Shown in pieces: positions 50,533 to 59,920 of a DNA stretch of 64,000 nucleotides. The position numbers were made by a program, and so were the translations under genes. Under the pieces are notes generated by a model. That model was not told where the DNA came from. It worked only from the letters and a program-made list of their open reading frames with translations, and made no database searches. Source of the stretch: Bacillota bacterium (GTDB taxonomy: Bacteria > Bacillota > Clostridia > Christensenellales > SZUA-584); the NCBI GenBank assembly GCA_023461435.1, contig JAEYLC010000040.1, positions 1 through 64,000 of the forward strand. Reading direction: 5' to 3'. Positions within the stretch are counted from its first letter, which is position 1. Every line of letters starts with the position of its first letter.

Positions 50533-52620
50533 TTATATGGCCTCGGGAACGACGAATTTGACCCTTTCCTTGAACTCTTCCTTCTTGCCGACGTTGAAGT
50601 TCTGCACGGGCCGCAGATATCCCACCACGCGGCTCCAAACCTCCGTCTGCGCGCCGCAATGCGGACAGCTGAACTGTTCGCCCGGCAGATAGCCATGCTC
50701 GTCGCAGACGCTGAATGTGGGCGTGAGCGAGATATACGGCATCTTGTAGTCCGCGAATATCCGCTGTATCAGCAGCTTGGCCGTCTGCAGATCTTCGATG
50801 CGTTCGCCGAGATACAGGTGCTGCACCGTGCCGCCCGTGTAGAGCGACTGCAGCTCGTCCTGCAGCTCGATCATCTCGATGATGTCATCGGTGAAACCGA
50901 CGGGTAGCTGTGTCGAATTCGTGTAATACGGCACGTCCTTGCCCGACGTGATGATATCAAGAAACCGTTCCTTGTCGAGCTTCGCGAGGCGGTAGCTTGT
51001 CCCTTCCGCGGGCGTCGCTTCAAGGTTGTACGAATGGCCCGCTTCCTTCTGGAACTCCTGCATGAGCTCGCGCAGAAAATTCATCACACGCACCGCAAAC
51101 GCGTTGCCCTCCGGAGTCTCGATGCCTTTGCCCATGAAATTAAGCAGCGCCTCGTGCATGCCGATGATGCCGATCGTGTTGAAATGGTTGAACCAGTATT
51201 GACCGAAGCGCTTTTTCACGTCCTTCAAATACACCGCCGAATACGGATACAGGCCGTTCTCGGTTTGATGCTCGATGATCTTGCGCTTGATTTCAAGAGA
51301 CGTTTTACCCGTCGTCGCGATCGTTTTGAGACGCGAAAAAAACTCCTCCTCGCTCTGTGCAAGGTAGCCGATGCGCGGCATGTTGATCGTGAACACGCCG
51401 ATGGAGCCCGTCAGAGGGTTCGAGCCGAACAGCCCGCCGCCGCGTTTTCTGAGTTCCTTCACATCGAGCCGCAGACGGCAGCACATCGAGACCGCGTCTT
51501 CGGGCGAGAGATCGGAATTGACGTAGTTCGCAAAGTACGGGATGCCGTATTTGCAGGTGATCTCCATGAACTTGTCCACCACCGGCGTGTTCCATTCAAA
51601 ATCCTTCGTGATGTTGATCGTCGGGATCGGGAACGTGAACACGCGGCCCTTGGCGTCACCCTCGAGCATCACCTCGCAAAACGCGCGGTTGAACAAATCC
51701 ATCTCGGCCTGATAGTCGCCGTAGGTGGTGTCAAGCTGTTTGCCGCCGATGATCACGGGATGGTCCTTCAATGTGGAGGGCACCTTGATATCGAACGTGA
51801 GGTTGGAGAACGGGCACTGGAATCCGACCCGGGTCGGCACGTTGATATTGAATATAAACTCCTGCAGGCACTGCTTGATGCTTTCAAACGACATGTCATC
51901 CCGGCGCACAAACGGCGCGCAGTACGTATCAAAGCTCGACCAGGCCTGTGCGCCCGCCGTCTCGCCCTGCGTGGTGAACGTGGAGTTGACGATTTGTCCT
52001 AAAAATGAGCGCAGATGCTTGGCGGGCTTGCTTTCCACCTTGCCGGGAATGCCGCCGAAGCCGAGCATTAAGAGCTGTCTTAAATCCCAGCCCGCGCAAT
52101 ACGGGCCAAAGAATCCAAGGTCATGAATATGGCAGTCTCCCGACAGATGCGCGTCCCTCACCTCTGCCGGATATATCTCATGCAGCCAATATTTCTTTGT
52201 GAATGCTTCCCTGATGTAGTTGTTAAGGCCGTTGACGCTGCGCTGCGTGTTCGCGTTTTCGCGCGTGTTCCAGTCCGTGTCCGAAAGGTAGCTCGAAAAC
52301 ATGTCGATCGTCGCGCCGATCAGCGCGTTGGCCTCTCTCGCGCCCTTGCGCTTTTCACGGTAGAGAATGTAAGCTTTGGCCGTTTTGGCGTGTCCGTTTT
52401 TAATCAGCACGCGCTCCACAATGTCCTGAATATCCTCCACGCCCGGCACACGGTCGGCAAACGTGATGCGCGCGATATCCACCACCTGGTCGGTCAGCTG
52501 CTCGGCTTTTTTGATGTCGTCCCCGCCGACAGCTTGCGCCGCCTTGAATATTGCCTCCGTGATTTTCTTGGGCTGAAAGATTTCCTTTAGACCGCTTCTT
52601 TTGCGTATGACCGTAAACAT
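50533..52620 (-). CDS. nrdD: anaerobic ribonucleoside-triphosphate reductase NrdD
   Basis: 695 residues. An N-terminal ATP-cone (about 3-90: TVIRKRSGLKEIFQPKKITEAI) for allosteric control is followed by the catalytic barrel. The C terminus holds a zinc site (CDEHGYLPGEQFSCPHCG) and the glycyl-radical motif RVVGYLRP (Gly about 667). It makes dNTPs without oxygen, supporting a strictly anaerobic lifestyle. AAGGGGG precedes the ATG. The promoter at 52743-52772 carries an NrdR-type box. Confidence 0.97.
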   Translation of the reverse strand: MFTVIRKRSGLKEIFQPKKITEAIFKAAQAVGGDDIKKAEQLTDQVVDIARITFADRVPGVEDIQDIVERVLIKNGHAKTAKAYILYREKRKGAREANALIGATIDMFSSYLSDTDWNTRENANTQRSVNGLNNYIREAFTKKYWLHEIYPAEVRDAHLSGDCHIHDLGFFGPYCAGWDLRQLLMLGFGGIPGKVESKPAKHLRSFLGQIVNSTFTTQGETAGAQAWSSFDTYCAPFVRRDDMSFESIKQCLQEFIFNINVPTRVGFQCPFSNLTFDIKVPSTLKDHPVIIGGKQLDTTYGDYQAEMDLFNRAFCEVMLEGDAKGRVFTFPIPTINITKDFEWNTPVVDKFMEITCKYGIPYFANYVNSDLSPEDAVSMCCRLRLDVKELRKRGGGLFGSNPLTGSIGVFTINMPRIGYLAQSEEEFFSRLKTIATTGKTSLEIKRKIIEHQTENGLYPYSAVYLKDVKKRFGQYWFNHFNTIGIIGMHEALLNFMGKGIETPEGNAFAVRVMNFLRELMQEFQKEAGHSYNLEATPAEGTSYRLAKLDKERFLDIITSGKDVPYYTNSTQLPVGFTDDIIEMIELQDELQSLYTGGTVQHLYLGERIEDLQTAKLLIQRIFADYKMPYISLTPTFSVCDEHGYLPGEQFSCPHCGAQTEVWSRVVGYLRPVQNFNVGKKEEFKERVKFVVPEAI

Positions 52621-52742
52621 ACTTGCCCCCTTATCTTTTTGGTATGATTATATGGTGTGAATTTGGCAATGCCAAAGCCTTATTATCAAGGAAAACAATA
52701 AAATCACGGTATATCCAGCGTTCCAAATTGTTGTGTACGCCT

Positions 52743-52772
52743 ATTATAATAAACACTATATATTGGTGTCAA
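52743..52772 (-). promoter_or_regulatory. nrdD promoter with NrdR-type box
   Basis: On the minus strand TTGACA (52772-52767), an 18-bp spacer and TATAAT (52748-52743). Between them lies ACACTATATATTGGTGT (plus strand, 52753-52769), close to the NrdR consensus. A weaker possible second box lies at 52705-52721, 48 bp away rather than the usual 31-32. Confidence 0.75.
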
Positions 52773-52894
52773 ACAGAGATACTGTTGAAATTTCGGAAAA
52801 AGCTTGTATTTTTTGGCTCAAAAGGATAAAGGCGCATTCTTAGTATTGAATGCACCTTTTCTTGAAAAATGATTGTCTGCAGAAAACGGATACG

Positions 52895-53488
52895 CTACTC
52901 GATATAGTGCCTCACGCGCAAGTAAGCGCCGAGATCATCCGCGATTTTTTGGCACCGTTCGATCTCTTCAGGGCCGATCACGTCCACCACAGAGAGCACC
53001 GTTTCAATGCCCTCCTTGATGCAGCTCCTCGCGAACGCGATCATATGGTCAAAGCCCTCTTCGCCGTATATGCTCTTGCAGATCGCGTCGTACTTCACCG
53101 CGTCCGACGCGTTGAGGCTGATCGAGACGATGTCCACAAGCCCCTTAAGCTCGGGCGCGATATCGCGTCCCGCGTACGCGCTGCCCTGCCCGTTGGTATC
53201 GAGCCGCACATGGCTGCCGCGCGTTTTCAAATATTGCGCGACCTCTTTCAGCGCCTCAAGGCGCATCGTGGATTCGCCGAAACCGCAGAAAACCGTCTCA
53301 CCGACATCGCTTTCCCGTTCGAGCGCCGCGATGACCTCGGAGGCCTCGGGGTCTTTCTTGAGCCACAGGCGGTAGCCGTCCACGCCGTCGTTCGTCTCGC
53401 GCAGACAGAATGTGCAGTTGTTCGTGCACTTATTGGTCAGATTGATATAAACAGCACCGCCGATGCGGTAGATAATCGTGTCACTCAT
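52895..53488 (-). CDS. TatD-associated radical SAM protein
   Basis: 197 residues with radical SAM cysteines C21-x3-C25-x2-C28 in NLTNKCTNNCTFC, GFGESTMR in place of the GGEP motif, and SISLNASDAVKYDAIC. Members of this small family (TIGR04038) are always found next to tatD; the reaction is unknown. The ATG at 53488 overlaps the tatD stop (ATGA); a longer frame to 53533 is unsupported. Confidence 0.9.
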   Translation of the reverse strand: MSDTIIYRIGGAVYINLTNKCTNNCTFCLRETNDGVDGYRLWLKKDPEASEVIAALERESDVGETVFCGFGESTMRLEALKEVAQYLKTRGSHVRLDTNGQGSAYAGRDIAPELKGLVDIVSISLNASDAVKYDAICKSIYGEEGFDHMIAFARSCIKEGIETVLSVVDVIGPEEIERCQKIADDLGAYLRVRHYIE

Positions 53489-54249
53489 TTGATATGATAA
53501 AGTCCTTTTGCGTTTTCTATGTTGATGCGGCACATGTCCTCAAACGGTATGCCTTTGATCTCCGCGATTCTTTGCAGCACATGGCGTACGTTCGACGGAT
53601 CGTTGCGGCGGCCGCGCACCGGCTCGGGCGCGAGATACGGGCTGTCCGTCTCGGCCATGATGCGATTCAGCGGCACCACGGCGGCCGATTCCACCGTTTT
53701 GCGCGCGTTCTTGAATGTGACTGAGCCCGTGAACGAGACGCAAAGCCCCATATCCACCAGCAGCTCGGCGGTCTCGGGGCTGCCCGAATAGCAGTGCATC
53801 ACACCGGTAATGCCGACATGCTCGTGCAGTATCGCGAGCGTATCCTGCGTGGCCTCGCGCATATGGATCGCGACGGGCAGGCTGAGGCGCTTTGCGAGCG
53901 CGAGCTGCGCCGAAAACACCTTTTGCTGCACATCCCTTGGGGAAAAGTCGTAGTGGTAGTCAAGGCCAATCTCGCCGATCGCGACGACCTTGGGCTGTGC
54001 GATGAGAGTCTCCAACTGATCAAGATAGTCCCCCGGCGCGTCCTTGGCCTCATGCGGATGCACGCCGACCGCCGCATAGATGTAATCCACGCTTGCGGCA
54101 AGCCGCGCCGCGGCGCGGCTGTCATCCACCGTCGTGCCGATCTCGATGAGCCCCTCCATACCGAGCGAAGGCAGCCGCTTAATCAGCGCCGCCCGGTCTT
54201 CATCGAACTGCTCGCTTAGCAGGTGCGCGTGTGTATCAAAAAGCGCCAT
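53485..54249 (-). CDS. tatD: TatD-family metal-dependent DNase/hydrolase
   Basis: About 254 residues of TIM-barrel hydrolase: H7-x-H9 in FDTHAHL, GEIGLDYHYDFSP with the metal-bridging Glu, PVAIHMREA, MHCYSGS and AETDSPYLAPEP. TatD enzymes act as 3'-5' exonucleases in DNA quality control or on small substrates. Its ATG overlaps the metG stop (TGATG), a common metG-tatD arrangement in Firmicutes. A longer frame to 54423 lies inside metG and was rejected. Confidence 0.95.
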   Translation of the reverse strand: MALFDTHAHLLSEQFDEDRAALIKRLPSLGMEGLIEIGTTVDDSRAAARLAASVDYIYAAVGVHPHEAKDAPGDYLDQLETLIAQPKVVAIGEIGLDYHYDFSPRDVQQKVFSAQLALAKRLSLPVAIHMREATQDTLAILHEHVGITGVMHCYSGSPETAELLVDMGLCVSFTGSVTFKNARKTVESAAVVPLNRIMAETDSPYLAPEPVRGRRNDPSNVRHVLQRIAEIKGIPFEDMCRINIENAKGLYHIK

Positions 54250-56201
54250 CACGAAACGCCCGCGCCGCTCGGCAGGCTGCCGTCGATCGTGACGAGCTTC
54301 AAATCGCCGTCCTGCTCCGCCGCGAGCAGCATGCCCTGCGATTCCACGCCGAACAATTTCGCGGGCTTTAGGTTCGCAACCACGACCACGATCTTGCCGG
54401 TCATCTGCTCGGGGGTGTACCACTTGCGGATACCCGAGACGATCTGCCTTGTCTCACTGCCGATTTCCACCTGCAGCTTTAAGAGCTTCTCGCTGCCCTC
54501 GATGGTCTCGGCCTGCTTCACAAGGCCGAGCTTCAGCTGCACCTTTTTAAAGTCGTCGTATGTGATCACGCCCACAGGCGCGTCGTCCTTTTGTTCCTTG
54601 GCGGGCAGCTTCTTCTGCTTTTGCAGCGTGCGGTTGTCCGCGATCTCCTCGAGCGCCTCGAGCTCCTTTTTGATGTCGATGCGCGGGAACAGCGGCGCGG
54701 TCTGCGTCACATGAAGGCCGCACACCTTGGGCCCGAATTCGGCGATGCTCTCCCACGAGATCAGCGCCTCGTCTTTGACGCCGAGTATATCCTGTATGCG
54801 CTTCGCGGTGTCCGTGAGGAACGGTATCAGCAGCACCGAGACGATGCGCAGCCCCTCCGCGAGATGGATCATCACGCTCGCGAGTTTGCCCTTGTTCGCT
54901 TCGTCCTTGGCGAGCACCCACGGCGCGGTCAAGTCGATGTATTTGTTGAGTGCGCCGATATAGCCCCAGATATCCATCAGCGCTTCGGGCAGCCGCAGCT
55001 CATCCATATGCTGCTCCACCTGCGTGTGCAGTGCCGAGCCCTGCGCGCGTATATCCGCGTCGAACTCCGTCGCCTCATACTCGGACGGTATCACGCCGCC
55101 GAAATATTTGACGATCATCGCGGCGGTGCGCGACACGAAATTGCCAAGGTCGTTCGCTAGGTCGCTGTTGGTGCGCGTTAAGAGCGCTTCACTCGAATAG
55201 AGCCCATCCGATCCAAAAGGCACCTCGCGCAGCAGGAAATAGCGCACGGCGTCCACGCCGTACCGGTCGATCAGCTTCACGGGGTCTACCACGTTGCCCT
55301 TCGATTTGCTCATCTTGCCGCCCTCGAGCATGAGCCAGCCGTGGCCGTACACCTGCTTGGGAATCGGCAGACCAAGCGCCATTAAGAGTATCGGCCAAAT
55401 GATCGTATGGAACCGCATGATTTCCTTGCCGACAAGATGCACGTCCGCGGGCCAGAATTTTTTAAACAAAGTATCGTCGCCCGAAAGGTATCCGAGCGCC
55501 GAGATATAGTTCGAAAGCGCGTCGATCCATACATACACCACATGGCCCGGATCAAAATCGACCGGAATGCCCCATTTGAACGATGTGCGCGAGACGCAAA
55601 GGTCTTCAAGGCCCGGCAGCAGGAAGTTGTTGAGCATCTCATTGCGGCGGCTTTCGGGCTGTATGAATTCGGGGTGATCGTTGATATGCTGGATCAGCCG
55701 GTCCGCGTACTTGCTCATATTAAAAAAGTACGCCTCTTCCTTCGCGAGCTCGACGGGGCGCCCGCAATCGGGGCATTTGCCGTCCACAAGCTGCCGCTCG
55801 AGCCAGTACGCCTCGCACGGCGTGCAGTACCAGCCCTCGTAATGGCCTTTATAAATATCGCCCTGATCGTAGAGCTTTTTGAAAATCTTCTGCACGGTGG
55901 CCACATGGCGCTCGTCCGTGGTGCGGATAAAGTCGTCGTGGCTGATGTCCATCAGCTTCCAGAGCTTTTGGATGCCGTCCACAATGCCGTCCACATATTC
56001 CTTGGGCTCAAGCCCTGCGTTCTTCGCGACGCGCTCTATTTTCTGGCCGTGCTCGTCGGTGCCCGTTAAGAACATGACGTCGTAGCCGGTCTGGCGCTTG
56101 AAGCGCGCGAGCGCGTCCGCCGCGACGGTGGTATAGGAATGCCCGATGTGCAGCTTGTCGCTCGGGTAGTAAATGGGCGTTGTGATGTAGTACTTTTTCA
56201 T
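54249..56201 (-). CDS. metG: methionyl-tRNA synthetase MetG
   Basis: 650 residues, class I synthetase. HIGH motif in PSDKLHIGHSYTT, zinc cysteines in CTPCEAYWLERQLVDGKCPDCGRP, KMSKS in GGKMSKSKGNVVDP (about residue 300), an anticodon-binding helical domain, and a C-terminal EMAP-like tRNA-binding domain (about 545-650: DDFKKVQLKLGLV...VVVANLKPAKLFGVES). It charges both initiator and elongator tRNA-Met. First gene of a coupled metG-tatD-radical SAM series. Confidence 0.98.
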   Translation of the reverse strand: MKKYYITTPIYYPSDKLHIGHSYTTVAADALARFKRQTGYDVMFLTGTDEHGQKIERVAKNAGLEPKEYVDGIVDGIQKLWKLMDISHDDFIRTTDERHVATVQKIFKKLYDQGDIYKGHYEGWYCTPCEAYWLERQLVDGKCPDCGRPVELAKEEAYFFNMSKYADRLIQHINDHPEFIQPESRRNEMLNNFLLPGLEDLCVSRTSFKWGIPVDFDPGHVVYVWIDALSNYISALGYLSGDDTLFKKFWPADVHLVGKEIMRFHTIIWPILLMALGLPIPKQVYGHGWLMLEGGKMSKSKGNVVDPVKLIDRYGVDAVRYFLLREVPFGSDGLYSSEALLTRTNSDLANDLGNFVSRTAAMIVKYFGGVIPSEYEATEFDADIRAQGSALHTQVEQHMDELRLPEALMDIWGYIGALNKYIDLTAPWVLAKDEANKGKLASVMIHLAEGLRIVSVLLIPFLTDTAKRIQDILGVKDEALISWESIAEFGPKVCGLHVTQTAPLFPRIDIKKELEALEEIADNRTLQKQKKLPAKEQKDDAPVGVITYDDFKKVQLKLGLVKQAETIEGSEKLLKLQVEIGSETRQIVSGIRKWYTPEQMTGKIVVVVANLKPAKLFGVESQGMLLAAEQDGDLKLVTIDGSLPSGAGVS

Positions 56202-56351
56202 AAAGCTCTCCTGCGTTTATTCGTCTTTTTACTATTTATTAAGGATAGTTTTAGGCGATAGTTTTGTCAAGTCAAGGAGAAGGAAATTGAGATGACTTCA
56301 TTTCTTTCTCCCGATATAGTAAAATAAGGTATCTCTCTTCAGGAGGAACCA

Positions 56352-56981
56352 ATGAAGATCATCGATTTAAACACATGGGATCGCACCACGCACTATCACT
56401 TTTTCCGTCGCATGGATTACCCGCAATACCTGATTTGCGCCAATGTGGATATCACGCACTTTCTGTCGGTAATGAAACAAAGGCACATTCCTTTTTATTA
56501 TGCGATGATTTACGCCGCCACATATGCGGTCAACCACGTCGAAGCGTTTAGATACCGAATTCACGGCGATGATGTGGTGCTGCACGACGCCGTCCATCCA
56601 TCCTTCACGGATATGTCCACCGGTTCCGAGCTTTTCAAGATGGTCACTGTAAGCATGCAGGACGACATCGCAGATTTCGTGCGTCTCGCAAAAGAAAAGT
56701 CCGAAAAGCAGACCGCCTATTTTGTTCGTGAAGATGTCGAAGGGCGCGATGACCTCATCTATATCACCTGCATCCCTTGGGTTTCATTCACGAATCTCTC
56801 GCATACGATTTCGTTCAACAAAGACGACTCGGTACCGCGGCTCGCTTGGGGCAAATATTTTGTGGAGAATGGAAAAACCCTGCTTCCGTTTTCCGTACAG
56901 GCCCACCATTCGTTTGTGGACGGCATCCACATGGGGCGCTATTATGATTGTCTCCGGCAGTATCTCAATGACATAACGTGA
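56352..56981 (+). CDS. chloramphenicol acetyltransferase-family enzyme (CatA type)
   Basis: 209 residues of the CAT fold: MKIIDLNTWDRTTHYHFFRRMDYP at the start, substrate pocket FTDMSTGSELFK, structural W-V-S-F-T-N-L, and catalytic QAHHSFVDGIHMGRY (His 186, Asp 190). Family members acetylate chloramphenicol, and some related proteins act on other small alcohols. The HHSFVDG variant instead of HHAVCDG is common in chromosomal homologues, so resistance cannot be assumed. AGGAGG precedes the ATG. Single gene. Confidence 0.9.
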   Translation: MKIIDLNTWDRTTHYHFFRRMDYPQYLICANVDITHFLSVMKQRHIPFYYAMIYAATYAVNHVEAFRYRIHGDDVVLHDAVHPSFTDMSTGSELFKMVTVSMQDDIADFVRLAKEKSEKQTAYFVREDVEGRDDLIYITCIPWVSFTNLSHTISFNKDDSVPRLAWGKYFVENGKTLLPFSVQAHHSFVDGIHMGRYYDCLRQYLNDIT

Positions 56982-57211
56982 CATGCATCTTTCCGGTGAA
57001 TTGTAATCTTTTTCCGATATTGTTGAAATGATTTATAGAAAAAGCAAGGAATTTTGACTATACGTGTCGAATAATATGACGTCTGCCGTTAAATAAAGCG
57101 GCTCTATTTATATAATGGACTTTTGGCTTATTTAGGTAAATAAAAACAAAATATATATAACGTATCAAAGTGGATACATAGTCTTATATGATTTCTTTTT
57201 GGGGGGCTTAA
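56982..57211 (+). other. AT-rich intergenic region
   Basis: No gene or clear structure seen. A GGGGGG tract just before the next ATG (57212) serves as its ribosome site. Confidence 0.4.
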
Positions 57212-58096
57212 ATGACTGAGCAGGAATTGATTGCAGCCATTAGGGAAGACTACGACAATGATGCGCTCCGTTTATCTCTTGCCGACTGGTATGAGGCAAA
57301 CGGACAGAGTGACCGTGCCGACTTCATACGTGCTTGTTTGATCACCAAAAGATATCCGTTTAACAGCCCGGAATATGAACAGGCGATCATCAAGCGGCGC
57401 AGCGCTTGGATGCATTGCCGCCCGCCTTTCTGGGACGACATGGGCGCAGGCAGCGCGATGAGCCTTTTTGGGGACCTCGGTATGTACACGGTGTCCTTTG
57501 CGGAAGGCAAAGGAACCTTCGCCTGCACGCCCAAGGCCATAAAAGCCGTGGGCAGCCAGAAATGGCTCGGCAAGGCGTACGACTCGGGCTGGCTGCTGCG
57601 CATGGATATGCGTTTTGACGACGGTTCCCTCGGAAAATACGTGAAAAGGTGGCGGTCTCCCGTCGGCGATATCCCGCTGTGGGTAAAGCCCGCGCCGACC
57701 ATTACGGACGACGGGCTTGCAGCCGTCTTCAAGCTGCCGCAGCTTTGCGGCGTATCGTTTTTCAGCGAGACTTTAAGCCAATCGAGAGCCGTGCTCAATC
57801 TGGGGCAGGTGAAAAAGCTGCGGCGTCTCAAAATGGATATCCGCTTTTTGAGCGCGGAAAGATGGGCGGCGCTGATGGATCAGATACTGCTGCTCGACAA
57901 CCTTTACGAGCTCATGCTCGAAGCGGAGTGGAACGAACCGTTTGGCCTCAAGCCCACCGACGAAGACGTGCTGCGTTTCGCCTCGCTGAAACATTTAAAA
58001 AAGCTCGACCTTGTGAAGGCGACCGCGGTCACCGACGATGCGATCAAGAAGCTCAAAGCGTTGAGGCCGGACCTGAGAATCTCGCGCACCACGTAA
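57212..58096 (+). CDS. TIGR02996-domain protein with leucine-rich C terminus
   Basis: 294 residues. The first 45 match the TIGR02996 'repeat-companion' pattern (LIAAIREDYDNDALRLSLADWYEANGQSDRADFIRA). The C-terminal half has leucine-rich segments (LRRLKMDIRFLSAERWAAL, LKHLKKLDLVKATAVTDDAIKKLKAL). This domain is mostly known from Planctomycetes and Myxobacteria, where it precedes variable repeats; it is unusual in Firmicutes. The function is unknown but a protein-interaction role is likely. No signal peptide. The downstream GyrI-like gene starts 49 bases later. Confidence 0.8.
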   Translation: MTEQELIAAIREDYDNDALRLSLADWYEANGQSDRADFIRACLITKRYPFNSPEYEQAIIKRRSAWMHCRPPFWDDMGAGSAMSLFGDLGMYTVSFAEGKGTFACTPKAIKAVGSQKWLGKAYDSGWLLRMDMRFDDGSLGKYVKRWRSPVGDIPLWVKPAPTITDDGLAAVFKLPQLCGVSFFSETLSQSRAVLNLGQVKKLRRLKMDIRFLSAERWAALMDQILLLDNLYELMLEAEWNEPFGLKPTDEDVLRFASLKHLKKLDLVKATAVTDDAIKKLKALRPDLRISRTT

Positions 58097-58145
58097 GAAA
58101 TCCGGGGGGATTCTCCCCTTTATTTTGTCCGGAAAGAGTGACGCC

Positions 58146-58610
58146 ATGAACGTTCATATTGTCAGGCGGGACGGGTTTGCCGTCTGCGGATACGCCGCGG
58201 AAACCACGCTCGAAAACAACGACGAGGATATTCAAAAGCTGTTCGGCGATTTTTTTGATACGGGCAAGGAAAACGTTTTGCTGGCCTTAAAAGGCGCGCA
58301 GCCGGGTTTCTATGGCGTTGAGTGGTATACGCAGGGGCACAAAAGCTTTTTTTATCTTCTCGGCCTCGCCGTGGATAAAAGCATCCGTGTTCCCGAGGGC
58401 GCAACGCTCAAGGTCATTCCGGCGGCGGAATATGCCGTCACGAAAATTCCGGCGGGGAAAAGCCTTGTTGACGCGTGGACGGAATTCTTCTACACCGCGA
58501 TACCGGAATCCGGATTTGCTCCCGACGACGCGCACGGCTGCTATTTTGAATATTATCCGGGGCTCACGGACGGCGACTGCGAGCTGTGGGTGCCCGTTGT
58601 GAAAAGCTGA
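58146..58610 (+). CDS. GyrI-like / AraC effector-binding-domain protein
   Basis: 154 residues of SHS2-type fold with pattern VRRDGFAVCGYAAET, a middle FYGVEWYTQGHKSFFYLLGLAVD and C-terminal GCYFEYYPGLTDGDCELWVPV, close to effector-binding domains of the GyrI/BmrR group that bind small hydrophobic ligands. No HTH is attached. ATG 58146 follows GGAAAGAG. It may bind a ligand or sequester a toxin; the specific role is unknown. Possibly co-transcribed with the TIGR02996 gene. Confidence 0.72.
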   Translation: MNVHIVRRDGFAVCGYAAETTLENNDEDIQKLFGDFFDTGKENVLLALKGAQPGFYGVEWYTQGHKSFFYLLGLAVDKSIRVPEGATLKVIPAAEYAVTKIPAGKSLVDAWTEFFYTAIPESGFAPDDAHGCYFEYYPGLTDGDCELWVPVVKS

Positions 58611-58736
58611 CTCTTCCCTTCATTTTTTATCCGATTTTTTTTAACAATTTATTCTTAATATTGTTGTAGCGTTTGATTTGGGCGCGTCGTCTAAGTCTAT
58701 GGAAATAAAACATAGACGAAGGAGGATTTTTCAGCT

Positions 58737-59918
58737 ATGCATATGGCAAAACGAATCAAACAGGCAACTATTTTTCTTTGTGTCCTCTCCTGTATGGCGG
58801 CTCTCGTGTTTACCGCAATGCCCACCGTGGCGCGCGCGGACGGAGGCCTTAACCTCAGCACCACATTCCCCGGGCTTTCGGTCAACGCGGGCAAAGACGT
58901 CACCTTTACGGTCGCAGTGGCAAACGACAGCGCCGAAGCGCAGAATATCGGCCTGTCCGTCGCGTCGATCCCCGACGGCTGGGCTGGCAAATTTGTGGGC
59001 AACAGCAGCCCGATCACGCGCGTGTATGTGGACGGCGGCGACAGCGTGAACGTCAGCTTCACCGCGTCCGTGCCCGCCGATACGGCTGAAGGCGCGTATA
59101 AGATCGATCTGCTCGCAACGGCGGACAGCGGCGCAACCGATACATTTGAGCTTGAGCTCAACGTGACGAGACAGGAAATCACACAGGGCAAGTTATCCTC
59201 TCAGTATCCCACGCTTCAGGGCCCCAGCTCTGCCGACTTCTCATTCCCCGTTGATTTGGTGAACAACAGCGCCGAAGCGCAGTCTTACAGCCTCAGCGCG
59301 TCCGCGCCCGAAGGCTGGCAATCGTCGTTCATGGCGGCCAGCAAACAGATCGCGAGCCTGAGCCTTGACCCGGGCAGCACGCAAAACCTCACTTTGAATT
59401 TAACCCCGCCGCAGAACGTGACGGCCGGCGAATACAAGATCTCCTGCTCTGCCGTGTCTGCCAATGAAACGCTCAAGACCGACTTGACCGTGGTCATCAC
59501 CGGCACATACAGCATGACGCTGTCCACGCCGACGGGCCTGTTAAGCGCGGACGCGCACGCGGGACAGACAAGCGATGTGACGCTCAGCGTGGCCAACACG
59601 GGCAGCGCCGATCTTGACAACATCGTGCTCACCGCCACGGCGCCCACCGACTGGTCGGTCACGTTCGACGAAAAATCGATCGATGTGCTCGCAGCCGGTG
59701 AGACAAAGCAGGTCATCGCGCATATCAAGGCGTCTTCGGACGCCATCGCGGGCGATTACGTCGTCTCGACGTCCGCCAAGACCAACGAAACCAGCAGCCA
59801 GGCCGACTTCCGCGTGGCTGTGAAAACCTCGACGGTCTGGGGCATCGTCGGCGTGATCATCATACTCGCCCTGATCGCAGGACTCGTGTTCCTGTTCAGA
59901 AAATTCGGGAGACGATAA
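58737..59918 (+). CDS. exported NEW3-domain membrane protein, ABC partner
   Basis: 393 residues. A signal peptide (cleavage near VARADG, about residue 36) is followed by three NEW3-type immunoglobulin-like domains (about 40-140, 145-250, 255-360), each with the pattern 'VNAGKDVTFTVAVANDSAEAQN' or 'LVNNSAEAQ', then a C-terminal membrane helix (about 367-388) and a short basic tail. Related proteins lie beside a COG1131 ATPase and an ABC-2 permease and probably act as a surface part of that transporter. AGGAGG lies 11 bases before the ATG. Two bases separate it from the ATPase gene. Confidence 0.85.
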   Translation: MHMAKRIKQATIFLCVLSCMAALVFTAMPTVARADGGLNLSTTFPGLSVNAGKDVTFTVAVANDSAEAQNIGLSVASIPDGWAGKFVGNSSPITRVYVDGGDSVNVSFTASVPADTAEGAYKIDLLATADSGATDTFELELNVTRQEITQGKLSSQYPTLQGPSSADFSFPVDLVNNSAEAQSYSLSASAPEGWQSSFMAASKQIASLSLDPGSTQNLTLNLTPPQNVTAGEYKISCSAVSANETLKTDLTVVITGTYSMTLSTPTGLLSADAHAGQTSDVTLSVANTGSADLDNIVLTATAPTDWSVTFDEKSIDVLAAGETKQVIAHIKASSDAIAGDYVVSTSAKTNETSSQADFRVAVKTSTVWGIVGVIIILALIAGLVFLFRKFGRR

Positions 59919-59920
59919 TT

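Noticed and set aside
51034..52002. Long plus-strand open frame (322 codons) opposite nrdD
   Set aside because: It is antisense to a fully conserved nrdD, has composition typical of a reverse-frame shadow and no ribosome site.
53489..54423. N-terminal extensions of the tatD and radical SAM genes
   Set aside because: The extensions overlap the preceding genes and have no family similarity; the stop-start overlaps mark the true starts.
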